Source: Novipirellula galeiformis
Lineage (GTDB): Bacteria; Planctomycetota; Planctomycetia; Pirellulales; Pirellulaceae
Direction of reading: 5' to 3'
Assembly (NCBI RefSeq): GCF_007860095.1
Contig: NZ_SJPT01000001.1
Location: 1,192,212 to 1,256,211, forward strand
Length of the DNA stretch: 64,000 nucleotides
Part shown: positions 7,913 through 16,270 of the stretch, piece by piece
How the letters are laid out: each line of letters starts with the position of its first letter
Numbering within the stretch: the stretch's first letter is position 1
Made by a program: the position numbers and the translations under genes
Notes under the pieces: model-generated
What the model was told of the DNA's origin: nothing
Database searches by the model: none
What the model saw: only the letters and a program-made list of their open reading frames with translations

Positions 7913-9214
7913 TTATGCGAAGGGGCTGTGCTTGCCGGGAACCGGCACAGGGTATTTGCCATCGTCACCGGGCATCACTGGCGGATCGGATTCAAGCGTG
8001 TACTCGTCGATTCCGGGACTCAGGTTCGCACCCTTTTGCATCAGGTCATCCCATTTGATCACCTTGCCCGAGTAGCAAGCTTCGCGACCTAGAATGGCGG
8101 TGAAGGTCGATTTTGCACCGATCTCCCCTTCGTTGTAGATATCGCCTCGCATCAGCGCTTCGATCAAATCATGTTGCTCTTGTTGATGGCCGTTCTCGCT
8201 CTTGCCAGTGAACTTCCATGGGTTCTCGCCTTCGATCGTTCCCGAGGGGTCGGACGAACCTTTGGTGCCATGAGCGTACTCGCCGACATGGTTCCAACCG
8301 CCCGCGAGGTGACGTCCTTGGCTGAACATCTTGGATCCATCGGCGAAGGTGTATTCACAGAAGGTGTGATCAAAAATCTGTGACTTCGTTGCGTCGCCAC
8401 CTTCGCGCATCTCACGTCCTCCCATCCCGTTGCATTCAACGGGGTAGGCATCCTTGACCCAGCAACCGACGTCAAGGTTGTGGATATGTTGTTCACAGAT
8501 CTGGTCGCCCGAGAGCCAATTGAAGTGGTACCAATTGTTGGTTTGGAAGGCCATTTCCGTCATGTCTTTGTCGCGGTTGCGATACCAGATGCCGCTACCG
8601 TTCCAGTAGACGCGTTGAGTGATCACGTCACCAATCGCACCGTCGTGGATTCGTTTAATCGTCTCCATGTAACGCGGTTCGTGACGGCGTTGCAGACCAA
8701 TGCCCACCATGCGATTCTTTTTCTTCGATGCTTCGACGGCGGCTAAGACCCGCTGAACACCGGGAGCGTCCGAAGCGACGGGCTTTTCCATGAAGACGTG
8801 TCGATTCTTTTCGATCGCGTATTCAAATTGCTGAGGTTTAAACCCAGGCGGGGTCGCGATCACCACGAGGTCGCAATCGACGTCAATCGCTTTCTTGTAG
8901 GCATCGAGTCCCGCGAAAATTTGATCCTGCGGCACAGCGACTTTGTCTTGATGCGACTGAGCGAGGCGTTTGACGGCATACTCGGCCTTGTTTTGAAACG
9001 CATCGGCCACCGCGACCAACTTCACGTTCCCCTTGGTGTTCATGATGTTGGTCGCGGCACCCGAACCTCGTCCACCACATCCGATGACGACGAATTTGAT
9101 CTCATCGCTTCCCGCAGCATGAGCCGTGCGAGCGACGTTCGTTGCAATCGCGGCACTAGCGGCGACTGCCGTGGATTGCTTCAGAAATTTGCGACGAGAA
9201 GGAGTATTTTGCAT
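7913..9214 (-). CDS. Tat-exported Gfo/Idh/MocA-family oxidoreductase
   Basis: A 433-residue NAD(P)-dependent oxidoreductase of the Gfo/Idh/MocA family, typically acting on sugars or inositols. The N-terminus has a twin-arginine motif (SRRKFLK, residues 5-11), an Ala-rich hydrophobic stretch and an AHA cleavage site, so it should be exported folded with its cofactor by Tat. A TatC gene lies at 19.7 kb. The Rossmann motif VIGCGGRGSG is at about residues 42-51, and the family EKPVASD motif (Lys-Pro pair) near residue 143. The C-terminal half carries the substrate-binding sheet. Planctomycetes have many paralogues, thought to help degrade complex sugars. It ends in a strong terminator. The substrate cannot be assigned. 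Confidence 0.92.
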   Translation of the reverse strand: MQNTPSRRKFLKQSTAVAASAAIATNVARTAHAAGSDEIKFVVIGCGGRGSGAATNIMNTKGNVKLVAVADAFQNKAEYAVKRLAQSHQDKVAVPQDQIFAGLDAYKKAIDVDCDLVVIATPPGFKPQQFEYAIEKNRHVFMEKPVASDAPGVQRVLAAVEASKKKNRMVGIGLQRRHEPRYMETIKRIHDGAIGDVITQRVYWNGSGIWYRNRDKDMTEMAFQTNNWYHFNWLSGDQICEQHIHNLDVGCWVKDAYPVECNGMGGREMREGGDATKSQIFDHTFCEYTFADGSKMFSQGRHLAGGWNHVGEYAHGTKGSSDPSGTIEGENPWKFTGKSENGHQQEQHDLIEALMRGDIYNEGEIGAKSTFTAILGREACYSGKVIKWDDLMQKGANLSPGIDEYTLESDPPVMPGDDGKYPVPVPGKHSPFA

Positions 9215-9822
9215 CAGGGAAGTTCCTCTTGCGGAAAAAACAGGTGAGCGGGGGATGGATCAAATTGCGTGTCGACTCGAACGATTCACGAACTTTGGAA
9301 ACCATTTATGTTGACTAAGCTCTCAATTATAGACGCTAAACAGGGGAAAGTCGCGTTTGGATCCGGCAAGGGGAAAACGTTTTCCCATATCGGCGGCATA
9401 GCAGTTTCTTTGTTCAGCCATGGTCGTCGCACGCGGCTGATCTGAACAAAAGCGGGTGACCCCAGCGAACCGGTGGATCACCGCGAACATGACTCGCGTC
9501 GAAATGGGGGGCGGACTGCAGTCGCCTCGGCGGCGGTTGGGGGGATTCGAGGGATCGTGCTTGCTGCTCACGCTTCCCAATTTGCTTAAGCCACCCGATG
9601 TAGCGGTTTGCATGCAGTGACAACGGGGATGCAGCTTAGTTTGTGAGGTTAATGCTTGCGATTGCAGACTGTCGTACCTACCATGCTTACATAGAGGTAA
9701 TTCGTTTTCCTCCGCGTTTTGCACCGTAACGATGCCTCGTTCGTTCCTGTGCGACTTGCATGGTTGACGCGGTTGTGTGTGTTATTTGAATTCGACTTCT
9801 CGTTCGTCTGGGTGTCACGCTA
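9215..9822. other. 608-base divergent intergenic region
   Basis: This lies between the starts of the oxidoreductase gene (minus) and the sigma-factor gene (plus). A 133-codon minus-strand frame inside it has the composition of non-coding sequence and no recognisable motif, so I leave it out. A TTGACG at 9764-9769 followed 17 bases later by the poor match TGAATT is a weak candidate promoter for the sigma factor. Confidence 0.4.
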
Positions 9823-10416
9823 GTGAGTCTTTCCGAAGTTGACCGACAGTTTCTGCAACGGTGTCTGGAGCGTGCGCCCCGCGCTTGGCAGAACTTCGTC
9901 GATCGATTTTTGGGGTTGGTGGTCCATGTGGCCAACCATACCGCTGAGTCGCGTGGGATTACGCTCGATCAATCGACGCGTGATGATCTCGTTTCGGAGG
10001 TCTTTCTGGCTTTGATTGCCAACGATTTTGGCGTCTTGCGGCGGTTCCGACGCAATTGCTCCTTGGCAACCTATTTGACAGTGGTTTCACGCCGTGTGAT
10101 TGCCCGCCGTTTGGTGACATGGCAAACGACGGTACAGACGACGCATCATCTCGAGGCGAATCATCGCGATCTCGAGACGAATCATCGCGGGGCGAGCGGG
10201 GCGGAAGATAGCGGGCCGCATTCAAGAATCGAAAACCGCGAAGAGGTTCAGCAATTGCTGTTGAGGCTCGACCCGCAAGAAGCCAATGTGGTGCGGATGT
10301 ACCACTTGGAAGGCAAGAGTTATCACGAGATTAGCCAAAGCGTCGGGCTGGCTGAGAATAGTATCGGCCCGGTGCTTAGCCGAGCACGATCCAAGATGCG
10401 CGGTGATGCCACTTGA
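9823..10416 (+). CDS. ECF-type RNA polymerase sigma factor
   Basis: A 197-residue sigma-70-family protein with only regions 2 and 4, typical of ECF sigma factors. Region 2 spans about residues 12-100: FVDRFLGLVVHVA, then DDLVSEVFLALIA and FRRNCSLATYLTVVSRRVIAR, the core-binding and -10-recognition helices. A linker containing a LEANHRDLETNHRG duplication follows. Region 4 (about 140-195) has LDPQEANVVRMYHLEGKSYH and the helix-turn-helix SVGLAENSIGPVLSRAR, which reads the -35 element. The start is a GTG. No anti-sigma gene is adjacent, so the regulation is unknown. The short linker repeat, made by a direct duplication around 10148-10185, is a small oddity. Confidence 0.88.
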   Translation: MSLSEVDRQFLQRCLERAPRAWQNFVDRFLGLVVHVANHTAESRGITLDQSTRDDLVSEVFLALIANDFGVLRRFRRNCSLATYLTVVSRRVIARRLVTWQTTVQTTHHLEANHRDLETNHRGASGAEDSGPHSRIENREEVQQLLLRLDPQEANVVRMYHLEGKSYHEISQSVGLAENSIGPVLSRARSKMRGDAT

Positions 10417-10498
10417 AGGCGACGCCTAATGGAGGGTGTGCCAACGAGTGATGTGTTAGCTAATCCTTCGCATCGGCTGCGAATAACCATGGCTCTTC

Positions 10499-10574
10499 TT
10501 CGCAGAGCCTGACGGCCATTCGCAGAGCCGAAAGTTCGCAGAGACTGGCGGCCATTCACGGGGACTGGTGGCCA
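10499..10574. repeat. four degenerate ~20-bp tandem repeats
   Basis: Units begin at 10499, 10519, 10535 and 10555. The third reads TTCGCAGAGACTGGCGGCCA and the fourth TTCACGGGGACTGGTGGCCA; the second is shortened to 16 bases. They fill the gap between the converging sigma-factor and clpS genes. Function unknown. Confidence 0.7.
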
Positions 10575-10633
10575 GTTTCGAAGCCCTGCATCGTGTCCAA
10601 CGTGACTACGATAGGCTTTTATCGCGTCAAGCT

Positions 10634-10987
10634 TTATTCGTTAATCGGTTCAATCGTTGCCGACATGCTGCCCTTACAGCGAGCGATCAGTTCGTCTTTT
10701 CCGAACGCGTGGATCTGGTCTCGCTTCAGTTCCGCATGCTCGAGCGTCGTGGTCAAGCAAATTGCTTTTCCCGAGTTGTCGACTTCTTTGGCAATTTGGA
10801 AACCGGTTTCAATGGGATGACGAAAGACGCTTTTCATCATCAGCACCACATATTCGTAGCTGTGGTCCGAATCGTCCCACAAAACGACACTGTAGCGAGG
10901 CTGCTTTTTCGCCTTGGGCTTCTTGCGGTGATCGACTTTCGGTTCGGCCACTTCGGGTTCGGCCACCATTGTATGATGATCTGCCAT
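10634..10987 (-). CDS. clpS: ATP-dependent Clp protease adaptor ClpS
   Basis: A 117-residue ClpS, the adaptor that delivers N-end-rule substrates to ClpA/ClpC-type unfoldases. After an acidic, Ala/Glu/Pro-rich flexible N-terminus and a KKPKAKKQP stretch comes the conserved core: YSVVLWDDSDHSYEYVV, with the Asp-Asp that binds the N-degron amino group, then the LMMKSVF helix and a THAELK-like segment (TTLEHAELKRDQI). I chose the ATG at 10987 because AAGGAG lies 11 bases upstream; the frame continues beyond it without family similarity. The N-terminal extension is longer than usual and may tune unfoldase loading. No clpA or clpC is next to it. It converges on the sigma-factor gene. Confidence 0.88.
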   Translation of the reverse strand: MADHHTMVAEPEVAEPKVDHRKKPKAKKQPRYSVVLWDDSDHSYEYVVLMMKSVFRHPIETGFQIAKEVDNSGKAICLTTTLEHAELKRDQIHAFGKDELIARCKGSMSATIEPINE

Positions 10988-11403
10988 TACTGAGCATGCT
11001 CCTTGCAACATTTGACGGTTGGTTACAAACATTCCAGATAATGCTAACGTTTTAAACGATTCAATTCGTGAAAACTTGGGATGGAGACTTACGTCTCCAC
11101 GCTGGCTTGCCCTCATTTTCGAGTGGCATCGCCAAACAGGCAAACGGCTAGACTCCCACCGGCGGCCTGGAAAACACGCCGTCCTCGAACTTTCGTGTGC
11201 TGGTCGGTTTCGTTTCTAAGACTTAGGATTGTCTCTCGTTTTCGTTCTCAGCAACGAAGCTATATTGTAGCGCCGTTGGACTTCGCACGGCAGTCCTGGT
11301 TAGCACGTTTTTGAGTGTCTTGCCGCAATTTTGGGTCCTGCGGTGGCAAGCTTTAACGGCACTTCCGCATTATACCTCGTTCCAAGTACCCCAGACCGAT
11401 TCG
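10988..11403. other. 416-base divergent intergenic region
   Basis: It separates the clpS start (minus) from the M20 dipeptidase start (plus). Several short frames overlap here but none has a ribosome binding site or family-like sequence. The promoters of both genes must lie inside; I see no clear -10/-35 pair. Confidence 0.4.
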
Positions 11404-12786
11404 ATGAACTTACCCGCTTTGTTGGACACTCTGGCTAAGGATTCCGATCGCCATTTGGACGAGTTAGTTCAGTGGTTGAAAATTCCTAGCATCAGCAGCG
11501 ACACTTCCCATCGCGAACCGACCGCGGCGGCAGCTGATTGGGTCGCGGCAAAGTTGCAAAACGCCGGTTTGGCGACCGAATTGGTGCCGACCGATGGACA
11601 TCCCATGGTCATCGCCCAGACGCCGGCCGTTCCCGGGGCTCCGGTGGCGCTGGTTTACGGTCACTATGACGTACAGCCGGTCGAACCACTCGAGGAATGG
11701 AAAACGGGGCCGTTTGAGCCCACCGTTCGCGATGGCAATCTCTATGCACGCGGGGCAACCGACGACAAAGGTCAAGTCTTGACCCATGTCCAAAGCGTTT
11801 GTGATTGGTTAGCCACCGGTGAACCGCTGCCGCTGCAGATCAAGTTTTTGATCGAAGGCGAAGAGGAAGTGGGCAGCGAAAACCTCGAACGGATGTTGCC
11901 CAGCCTGCGCGAGCGTTTGGCATGCGATTGTGTGGTCATCAGCGATAGCGGTCAGTATGCCGAAGGCCAACCCGCGATTACCTATGGGCTGCGGGGGATC
12001 GCAACCTATGAATTAGAGCTCAAAGGTCCAGCCCAGGATTTGCACAGTGGTTCGTTCGGCGGAGCGGTCATGAATCCGGCCATCGCGTTATGCCACCTGC
12101 TCTCCTCGATCGTCGATCGCGAAGGTCGCATCCAAATCGAAGGATTTTATGACGACGTTCAAGCGTTAAGCCAAGCCGAACGCGATGCCTGGGCTCGTTT
12201 GCCTCAATCGGATGCTCAGTTTGCCAAGGGCGTTGGCGTCACGGAATTGTTTGGCGAAAAGGGCTTTACGACCGACGAACGCCGTTGGGCAAGGCCGACG
12301 TTTGATGTCAATGGATTGCGCAGCGGGCATCAAGGCGAAGGCGTCAAGACGATCATTCCGGCAACCGCGTCCGCAAAACTCAGTTTCCGCTTGGTCGCCA
12401 ACCAGAATCCGCAAACGGTGACCACTGCACTCCAGCGTCACTTGGAGCAACATCTCCCTAGCGGTGTGCGGTTTACCTTGCGACCCGATCATGGAGCCCC
12501 GGGGATGTTGGCTGACCCAGAGAGCCGTTTTGCCACCGCGGCATCGCGTGCGATCGAAGCCGCCTTTGGTGTCGCCCCCGTGATGATTCGCGAAGGGGGT
12601 TCAATCCCGATCGTGACCCGCTTCCAAGATGTGCTCGATTGCGACTGTCTGTTGTTGGGATGGGGATTGTCGGACGATAATGCACACAGCCCGAACGAAA
12701 AATTCAAGATCCAAGATTATCATCGAGGCATTGCAGCCTCGGCGATGCTTTGGAGTGAACTCGGAAAACTAAGCGAAAGCAAATAG
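11404..12786 (+). CDS. M20-family metallo-dipeptidase
   Basis: A 460-residue zinc peptidase of the M20/M25/M40 family, cleaving dipeptides or related amide bonds with two metal ions. The metal-binding pattern is complete: GHYDVQP (His and the catalytic-side Asp), ARGATDDKGQ (bridging Asp), EGEEEVGSEN (catalytic Glu followed by a metal Glu), a metal-side SDSG segment, and a late NAHSPNE His. The dimerisation lid domain sits between LRGIATYELELKG and the EGVKTIIPATASAK stretch. I use the internal ATG at 11404, since the 31 codons ahead of it look non-coding and homologues begin near here (LLDTLAKDSDRHLDELVQWLKI). No signal peptide, so it is cytoplasmic. It is followed after only 5 bases by serS, so the two are likely co-transcribed. 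Confidence 0.9.
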   Translation: MNLPALLDTLAKDSDRHLDELVQWLKIPSISSDTSHREPTAAAADWVAAKLQNAGLATELVPTDGHPMVIAQTPAVPGAPVALVYGHYDVQPVEPLEEWKTGPFEPTVRDGNLYARGATDDKGQVLTHVQSVCDWLATGEPLPLQIKFLIEGEEEVGSENLERMLPSLRERLACDCVVISDSGQYAEGQPAITYGLRGIATYELELKGPAQDLHSGSFGGAVMNPAIALCHLLSSIVDREGRIQIEGFYDDVQALSQAERDAWARLPQSDAQFAKGVGVTELFGEKGFTTDERRWARPTFDVNGLRSGHQGEGVKTIIPATASAKLSFRLVANQNPQTVTTALQRHLEQHLPSGVRFTLRPDHGAPGMLADPESRFATAASRAIEAAFGVAPVMIREGGSIPIVTRFQDVLDCDCLLLGWGLSDDNAHSPNEKFKIQDYHRGIAASAMLWSELGKLSESK

Positions 12787-12791
12787 AGACT

Positions 12792-14066
12792 ATGCTCGAT
12801 CGAAAATTTATTATTCAGAATGCACAAATGATCAGCGACAACTGCAAGCGTCGCGGTGTCAATTGTGATATTGAAACGCTGGTCGCACTCGATGAACGTC
12901 GACTCGTCACGCTGCAAAATGCACAAGACTTGAATCGACAAGCCAACGAAGTCAGCAAGGGAATCGGTGCGGCCAAGGACGCCGACGAACGTCAGCAGAT
13001 GATCGAGAGGGGCCGCCAACTGCGTGAGCAGAAAGAAGCCGCTCAGCGCGAGCACGATCAATTGGATGAACAGATCAGCGGCATTCAAGCTCAAATTCCT
13101 AACCTCACGCATCCCGACGCACCGACCGGCGGTGAAGAGGATGCGAACGAATTATCGTTCGGCAAAACCGCGAAGCCCAAGTTTGATTTCAAACCGCTCG
13201 ACCATCTCGAACTGGGCGAAAAACATGACCTGTTCGATTTTGAATCGGGGGCGCGGGTAGCGGGTGCCGGTTTCTACTTTTTGCGAAACGCGGCGGTACG
13301 GCTCGATTTGGCGCTGCAGCAATTCGCCGTCAGCTTTTTGTCCGAGCGTGGGTTCACCCCCGTGACGACGCCCGATGTGGCGCTCACGAGCGTGCTGCAC
13401 GGAACAGGCTTTAACCCGCGTGGCCCCGAAACGCAAATTTACAGCATCGAAAATACCGAATTGAATCTCGTCGCAACCGCCGAAATTCCACTCGGCGGCA
13501 TGATGTCGGGACAGACCCTTGAGTTGGAGAAGTTGCCGTTGCGGCTTTGTGGCCTCAGTCACTGTTTTCGAACCGAAGCGGGCGCAGCAGGACGCGCTTC
13601 GAAAGGACTCTATCGAGTTCACCAATTCACCAAGGTCGAAATGTTTGCCTTCAGCTCGCCCGAGCAAAGCGATGTCTTGCATGAAGAAATGCGTTCGCTC
13701 GAATGCGAACTGTTCGATCAATTGGAAGTGCCCTACCGGGTCATCGATACTGCTAGCGGCGATCTCGGCGGCCCCGCCTATCGTAAGTACGACCTCGAAG
13801 CGTGGATGCCCGGCCGAGGCGAAGCGGGCGAGTGGGGGGAAGTCACCAGCACTAGCAATTGCACCGACTACCAAGCCCGACGACTAAACATTCGCTTCAA
13901 GCGAGCGGGACAAAAGGGGACCGAGTTTGTTCACACCTTGAACGGCACCGCCGTGGCAACCGGGCGAGCCATGATTTCGATCATCGAAAATCATCAGCGA
14001 GCCGATGGCAGCATTGCCGTCCCGAAAGTGCTGCAACCTTGGGTGGGCACCGATGTGATCGGTTAA
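12792..14066 (+). CDS. serS: serine--tRNA ligase
   Basis: A 424-residue class II aminoacyl-tRNA synthetase that charges tRNA-Ser (and tRNA-Sec) with serine. It begins MLDRKFI with the usual N-terminal domain. Residues about 30-100 form the long antiparallel coiled coil that grips the tRNA variable arm. Motif 2 is seen in FRTEAGAAGRASKGLYRVHQF near 258-278, and the serine-pocket stretch GEWGEVTSTSNCTDYQARR near residues 345-363. Motif 3 is the GTAVATGRAMISIIENHQ end with its Arg. Length is normal for the family. It starts 5 bases after the dipeptidase gene and is followed by a G/C-rich hairpin with a T-run. Confidence 0.97.
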   Translation: MLDRKFIIQNAQMISDNCKRRGVNCDIETLVALDERRLVTLQNAQDLNRQANEVSKGIGAAKDADERQQMIERGRQLREQKEAAQREHDQLDEQISGIQAQIPNLTHPDAPTGGEEDANELSFGKTAKPKFDFKPLDHLELGEKHDLFDFESGARVAGAGFYFLRNAAVRLDLALQQFAVSFLSERGFTPVTTPDVALTSVLHGTGFNPRGPETQIYSIENTELNLVATAEIPLGGMMSGQTLELEKLPLRLCGLSHCFRTEAGAAGRASKGLYRVHQFTKVEMFAFSSPEQSDVLHEEMRSLECELFDQLEVPYRVIDTASGDLGGPAYRKYDLEAWMPGRGEAGEWGEVTSTSNCTDYQARRLNIRFKRAGQKGTEFVHTLNGTAVATGRAMISIIENHQRADGSIAVPKVLQPWVGTDVIG

Positions 14067-14110
14067 GGAGGGGCGCGCGTTAACCGCATCTTCCCCTCCC
14101 CTCGCTTTTT
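14067..14110 (+). terminator. probable intrinsic terminator after serS
   Basis: GGAGGGG at 14067-14073 pairs with CCCCTCC at 14093-14099, and TTTTT follows at 14106-14110. The loop is long (19 bases) and the T-run is a few bases away, so the call is moderate. Confidence 0.5.
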
Positions 14111-14116
14111 CTGTCG

Positions 14117-14170
14117 AGGTTCCCAACTGGCATTGACACCCCGTTCGCTCAGTTCCTAGGTTCCCAACTG
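14117..14170. repeat. 13-bp direct repeat, 41-bp period
   Basis: AGGTTCCCAACTG occurs exactly at 14117-14129 and again at 14158-14170, upstream of the lipoprotein gene at 14302. The spacing of about four helical turns would suit a protein-binding pair, but it may also be a chance duplication. Confidence 0.5.
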
Positions 14171-14301
14171 AATGTGAAATGGGGTCATGGTTGAACGGAT
14201 TTTACCGATTTGGGGAATTTGTTTGATTGACCGATGTCCAATTGTCCGAATGAGCGAAAGGATATCGCTTGTTCGGAAACCAGGGGTCAAGGTAGGCAGG
14301 G

Positions 14302-15288
14302 ATGCTTTCAAAACTTGCAAATAACCGTCGTGCACTCGTTGCCGCATGTGTGACCGCTTCGTGCTTATCGCTCGGATGCCGTTCTAGTATGCGACCCTTG
14401 AGTATGTTTGCTCGACATAAAGAACCTTCGGCCGAAGCGCTTGCAGGAGCGGGGCCAACGAAAACCTATCCTGCCCCACCGAGCGCCTCGGTGACCCCCG
14501 AGGCCATCGCCTCGGTCGCAGGAGGCACGGCGGGATCTCGCAACGATCCTATGAGCGGAAATACGGCCACTCAGATTGCCGGTAACACTCCCAAAACCCC
14601 GGCCTTTGCCGGCGAGGATCGCTCCTCCGGATTTGCAACCCCCGCATCGGCAAACATGTCAGCCGCTCAGGCCAACGGTTTCCAGGGGACGCCACAAACC
14701 GCATCCTACGCGAACAGCGGCAATCCGAATGCGATGACCTCGGGCTATCAATTCGGCAAGAAAACCTTCACGCCGAAGACGAGCGAGTCGGTCGCGGCGA
14801 CGACGCCAACCGGTTCACAGTTCACATCACCTTCTACGACGGCGCCTTCAAGCTACACGGCCCCCTCATCGTTTACGCCTCCCGCTTTGGCGGCATCGAA
14901 AACAAGCGACTCGACCAGCGGCACAAACGCAGCTTCCGATGCGGGGCTAGGCTCAGGCGGCTTTATGCTTCCGAGTGATATCGCCGCGACCGTTCCCAAG
15001 ACCACTGCATCGGCAACCGAGGCGGTGGGCGGGTGGACGCCTCCATCACTGGCGACGTCAAACGCCTCACCAGCCGCAAGTGATTCCTCGGTTGCGGAAA
15101 CGAAGACGGCCAAAGCGATTAGCAGCACTTCGGAGACTCCGGCGAGCTTCACGCCATCGGGCGGCGCCGCAGCGACTACGGAGTCAACGAAAAGCGGTGG
15201 CTACATGCCGGGAAGCACCAGCGGTTCCTCGGCTTATCCCGGCACCAACTATGCACCCACGAGCACCTCGGGGTCATTCTACCGATAA
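14302..15288 (+). CDS. Ser/Thr/Ala-rich lipoprotein of unknown function
   Basis: A 328-residue protein with a lipoprotein signal: basic LANNRRAL, a hydrophobic stretch and the lipobox LSLGC at about residue 26, so it should be lipid-anchored after signal peptidase II processing. Everything after that is low complexity, dominated by Ser, Thr, Ala, Pro and Gly, with short echoes such as SYTAPSSFTPP and GGYMPGS. It has no predicted fold or enzyme motif and is probably an extended surface or periplasm-spanning chain. The start has a GGCAGGG tract just upstream. It stands alone between serS and the convergent pyrK/pseudouridine synthase pair. Confidence 0.75.
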   Translation: MLSKLANNRRALVAACVTASCLSLGCRSSMRPLSMFARHKEPSAEALAGAGPTKTYPAPPSASVTPEAIASVAGGTAGSRNDPMSGNTATQIAGNTPKTPAFAGEDRSSGFATPASANMSAAQANGFQGTPQTASYANSGNPNAMTSGYQFGKKTFTPKTSESVAATTPTGSQFTSPSTTAPSSYTAPSSFTPPALAASKTSDSTSGTNAASDAGLGSGGFMLPSDIAATVPKTTASATEAVGGWTPPSLATSNASPAASDSSVAETKTAKAISSTSETPASFTPSGGAAATTESTKSGGYMPGSTSGSSAYPGTNYAPTSTSGSFYR

Positions 15289-15386
15289 CGCGGATGGATC
15301 ATCCGGGCTAGCGCGAGCTTCCGGGGGGCGTTATCGCCAACGCCGCTGTGCTCGCTCGCTGGCGGCGTGAACTCGACTTTCGCGGT

Positions 15387-16265
15387 CTACCAACAAATGT
15401 CGTTGGCATTGAAGATGGGGCCTTCGACACAGGTGCGTTTGTAATCCCAAGGCTCGGGACCTTCTTGGCGAACCTTTGCCACACAAGAAAAACAGACGCC
15501 GATGCCACAGGCCATCGGCGTTTCCATCGAAACGTCGCAGTCGACTTCGGCCTCGGCGCAAACCTTTGCGACCTTTTCCATCATGATTTCGGGGCCGCAG
15601 GTGACGACGCGAATGCGCTCATCCTTGGACAATTCCGCCAATCGGGCCGCCAACACATCGGGAACCAGTTGGCGCACGCCTGCGGAACCGTCGTCCGTAC
15701 AGAGAGTGACGTCGAAATCGGCCGCGCGGAAGTCGTCCACGCCGGCCAAGAATGATTTTTTTCGAGCTCCGTAGATCAATTCCACATTTTGGCTCCAGCC
15801 GTTTTCACGCGCCGGACTGCCGAATGATTGTGACCCATTTGCCTCGCGTCCAAGCGTTAGCATCGGCGTTTGCCCGATCCCTCCCACCGCCATGATCAAG
15901 CGGTCACAGGGTGTATTGGAGAAACCGTTGCCAAGCGGTCCCCAGAGCGTGACCGCCGTTCCCAAGGCAGCGTTTGCGAGCGTCTCCGTCATGACACCCT
16001 TGCGAAGATAAACCAGGTCGATCCAGGTGGGAGTTCCCGTGGAATCGTTCGTGACATTGTAGACCGCTAAGGCGCGGCCAATCAAAGGTGCGTCAGTTCC
16101 CGCCAAGCGAATCATCACGAATTGGCCTGGCACGACGGAAGCCGCAATCGCGGGCGCGGCGACCCGCAAGCGGTACGTCTTCTCGCCCACCAACTCGTTT
16201 TGCTCAATCGCCGATTGGACTTGGGTCATCTTGTCGGCGTAATACTTTGCGTGCAGCTTCGACAT
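15387..16265 (-). CDS. pyrK: dihydroorotate dehydrogenase electron-transfer subunit
   Basis: A 292-residue FAD and [2Fe-2S] flavoprotein of the PyrK type. It carries electrons from dihydroorotate dehydrogenase (PyrD type 1B) to NAD+ in pyrimidine synthesis. The FAD-binding barrel is near residues 15-115 (PGQFVMIRL, GRALAVYNV), followed by an NAD-binding lobe (MAVGGIGQTPML and VTCGPEIMMEKV). The C-terminal cluster motif supplies four cysteines: CGIGVCFSC plus the CVEGP cysteine. No pyrD is adjacent. It starts 5 bases after the stop of the pseudouridine synthase gene on the same strand, so the two form an operon. An internal Met at residue 13 is an alternative start. Confidence 0.85.
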   Translation of the reverse strand: MSKLHAKYYADKMTQVQSAIEQNELVGEKTYRLRVAAPAIAASVVPGQFVMIRLAGTDAPLIGRALAVYNVTNDSTGTPTWIDLVYLRKGVMTETLANAALGTAVTLWGPLGNGFSNTPCDRLIMAVGGIGQTPMLTLGREANGSQSFGSPARENGWSQNVELIYGARKKSFLAGVDDFRAADFDVTLCTDDGSAGVRQLVPDVLAARLAELSKDERIRVVTCGPEIMMEKVAKVCAEAEVDCDVSMETPMACGIGVCFSCVAKVRQEGPEPWDYKRTCVEGPIFNANDICW

Positions 16266-16270
16266 GGGGA

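Noticed and set aside
9323-9724. 133-codon minus-strand frame in the gap before the sigma factor
   Set aside because: No ribosome binding site, no folded-looking segment, many Arg/Ser/Pro from GC-rich shadowing.
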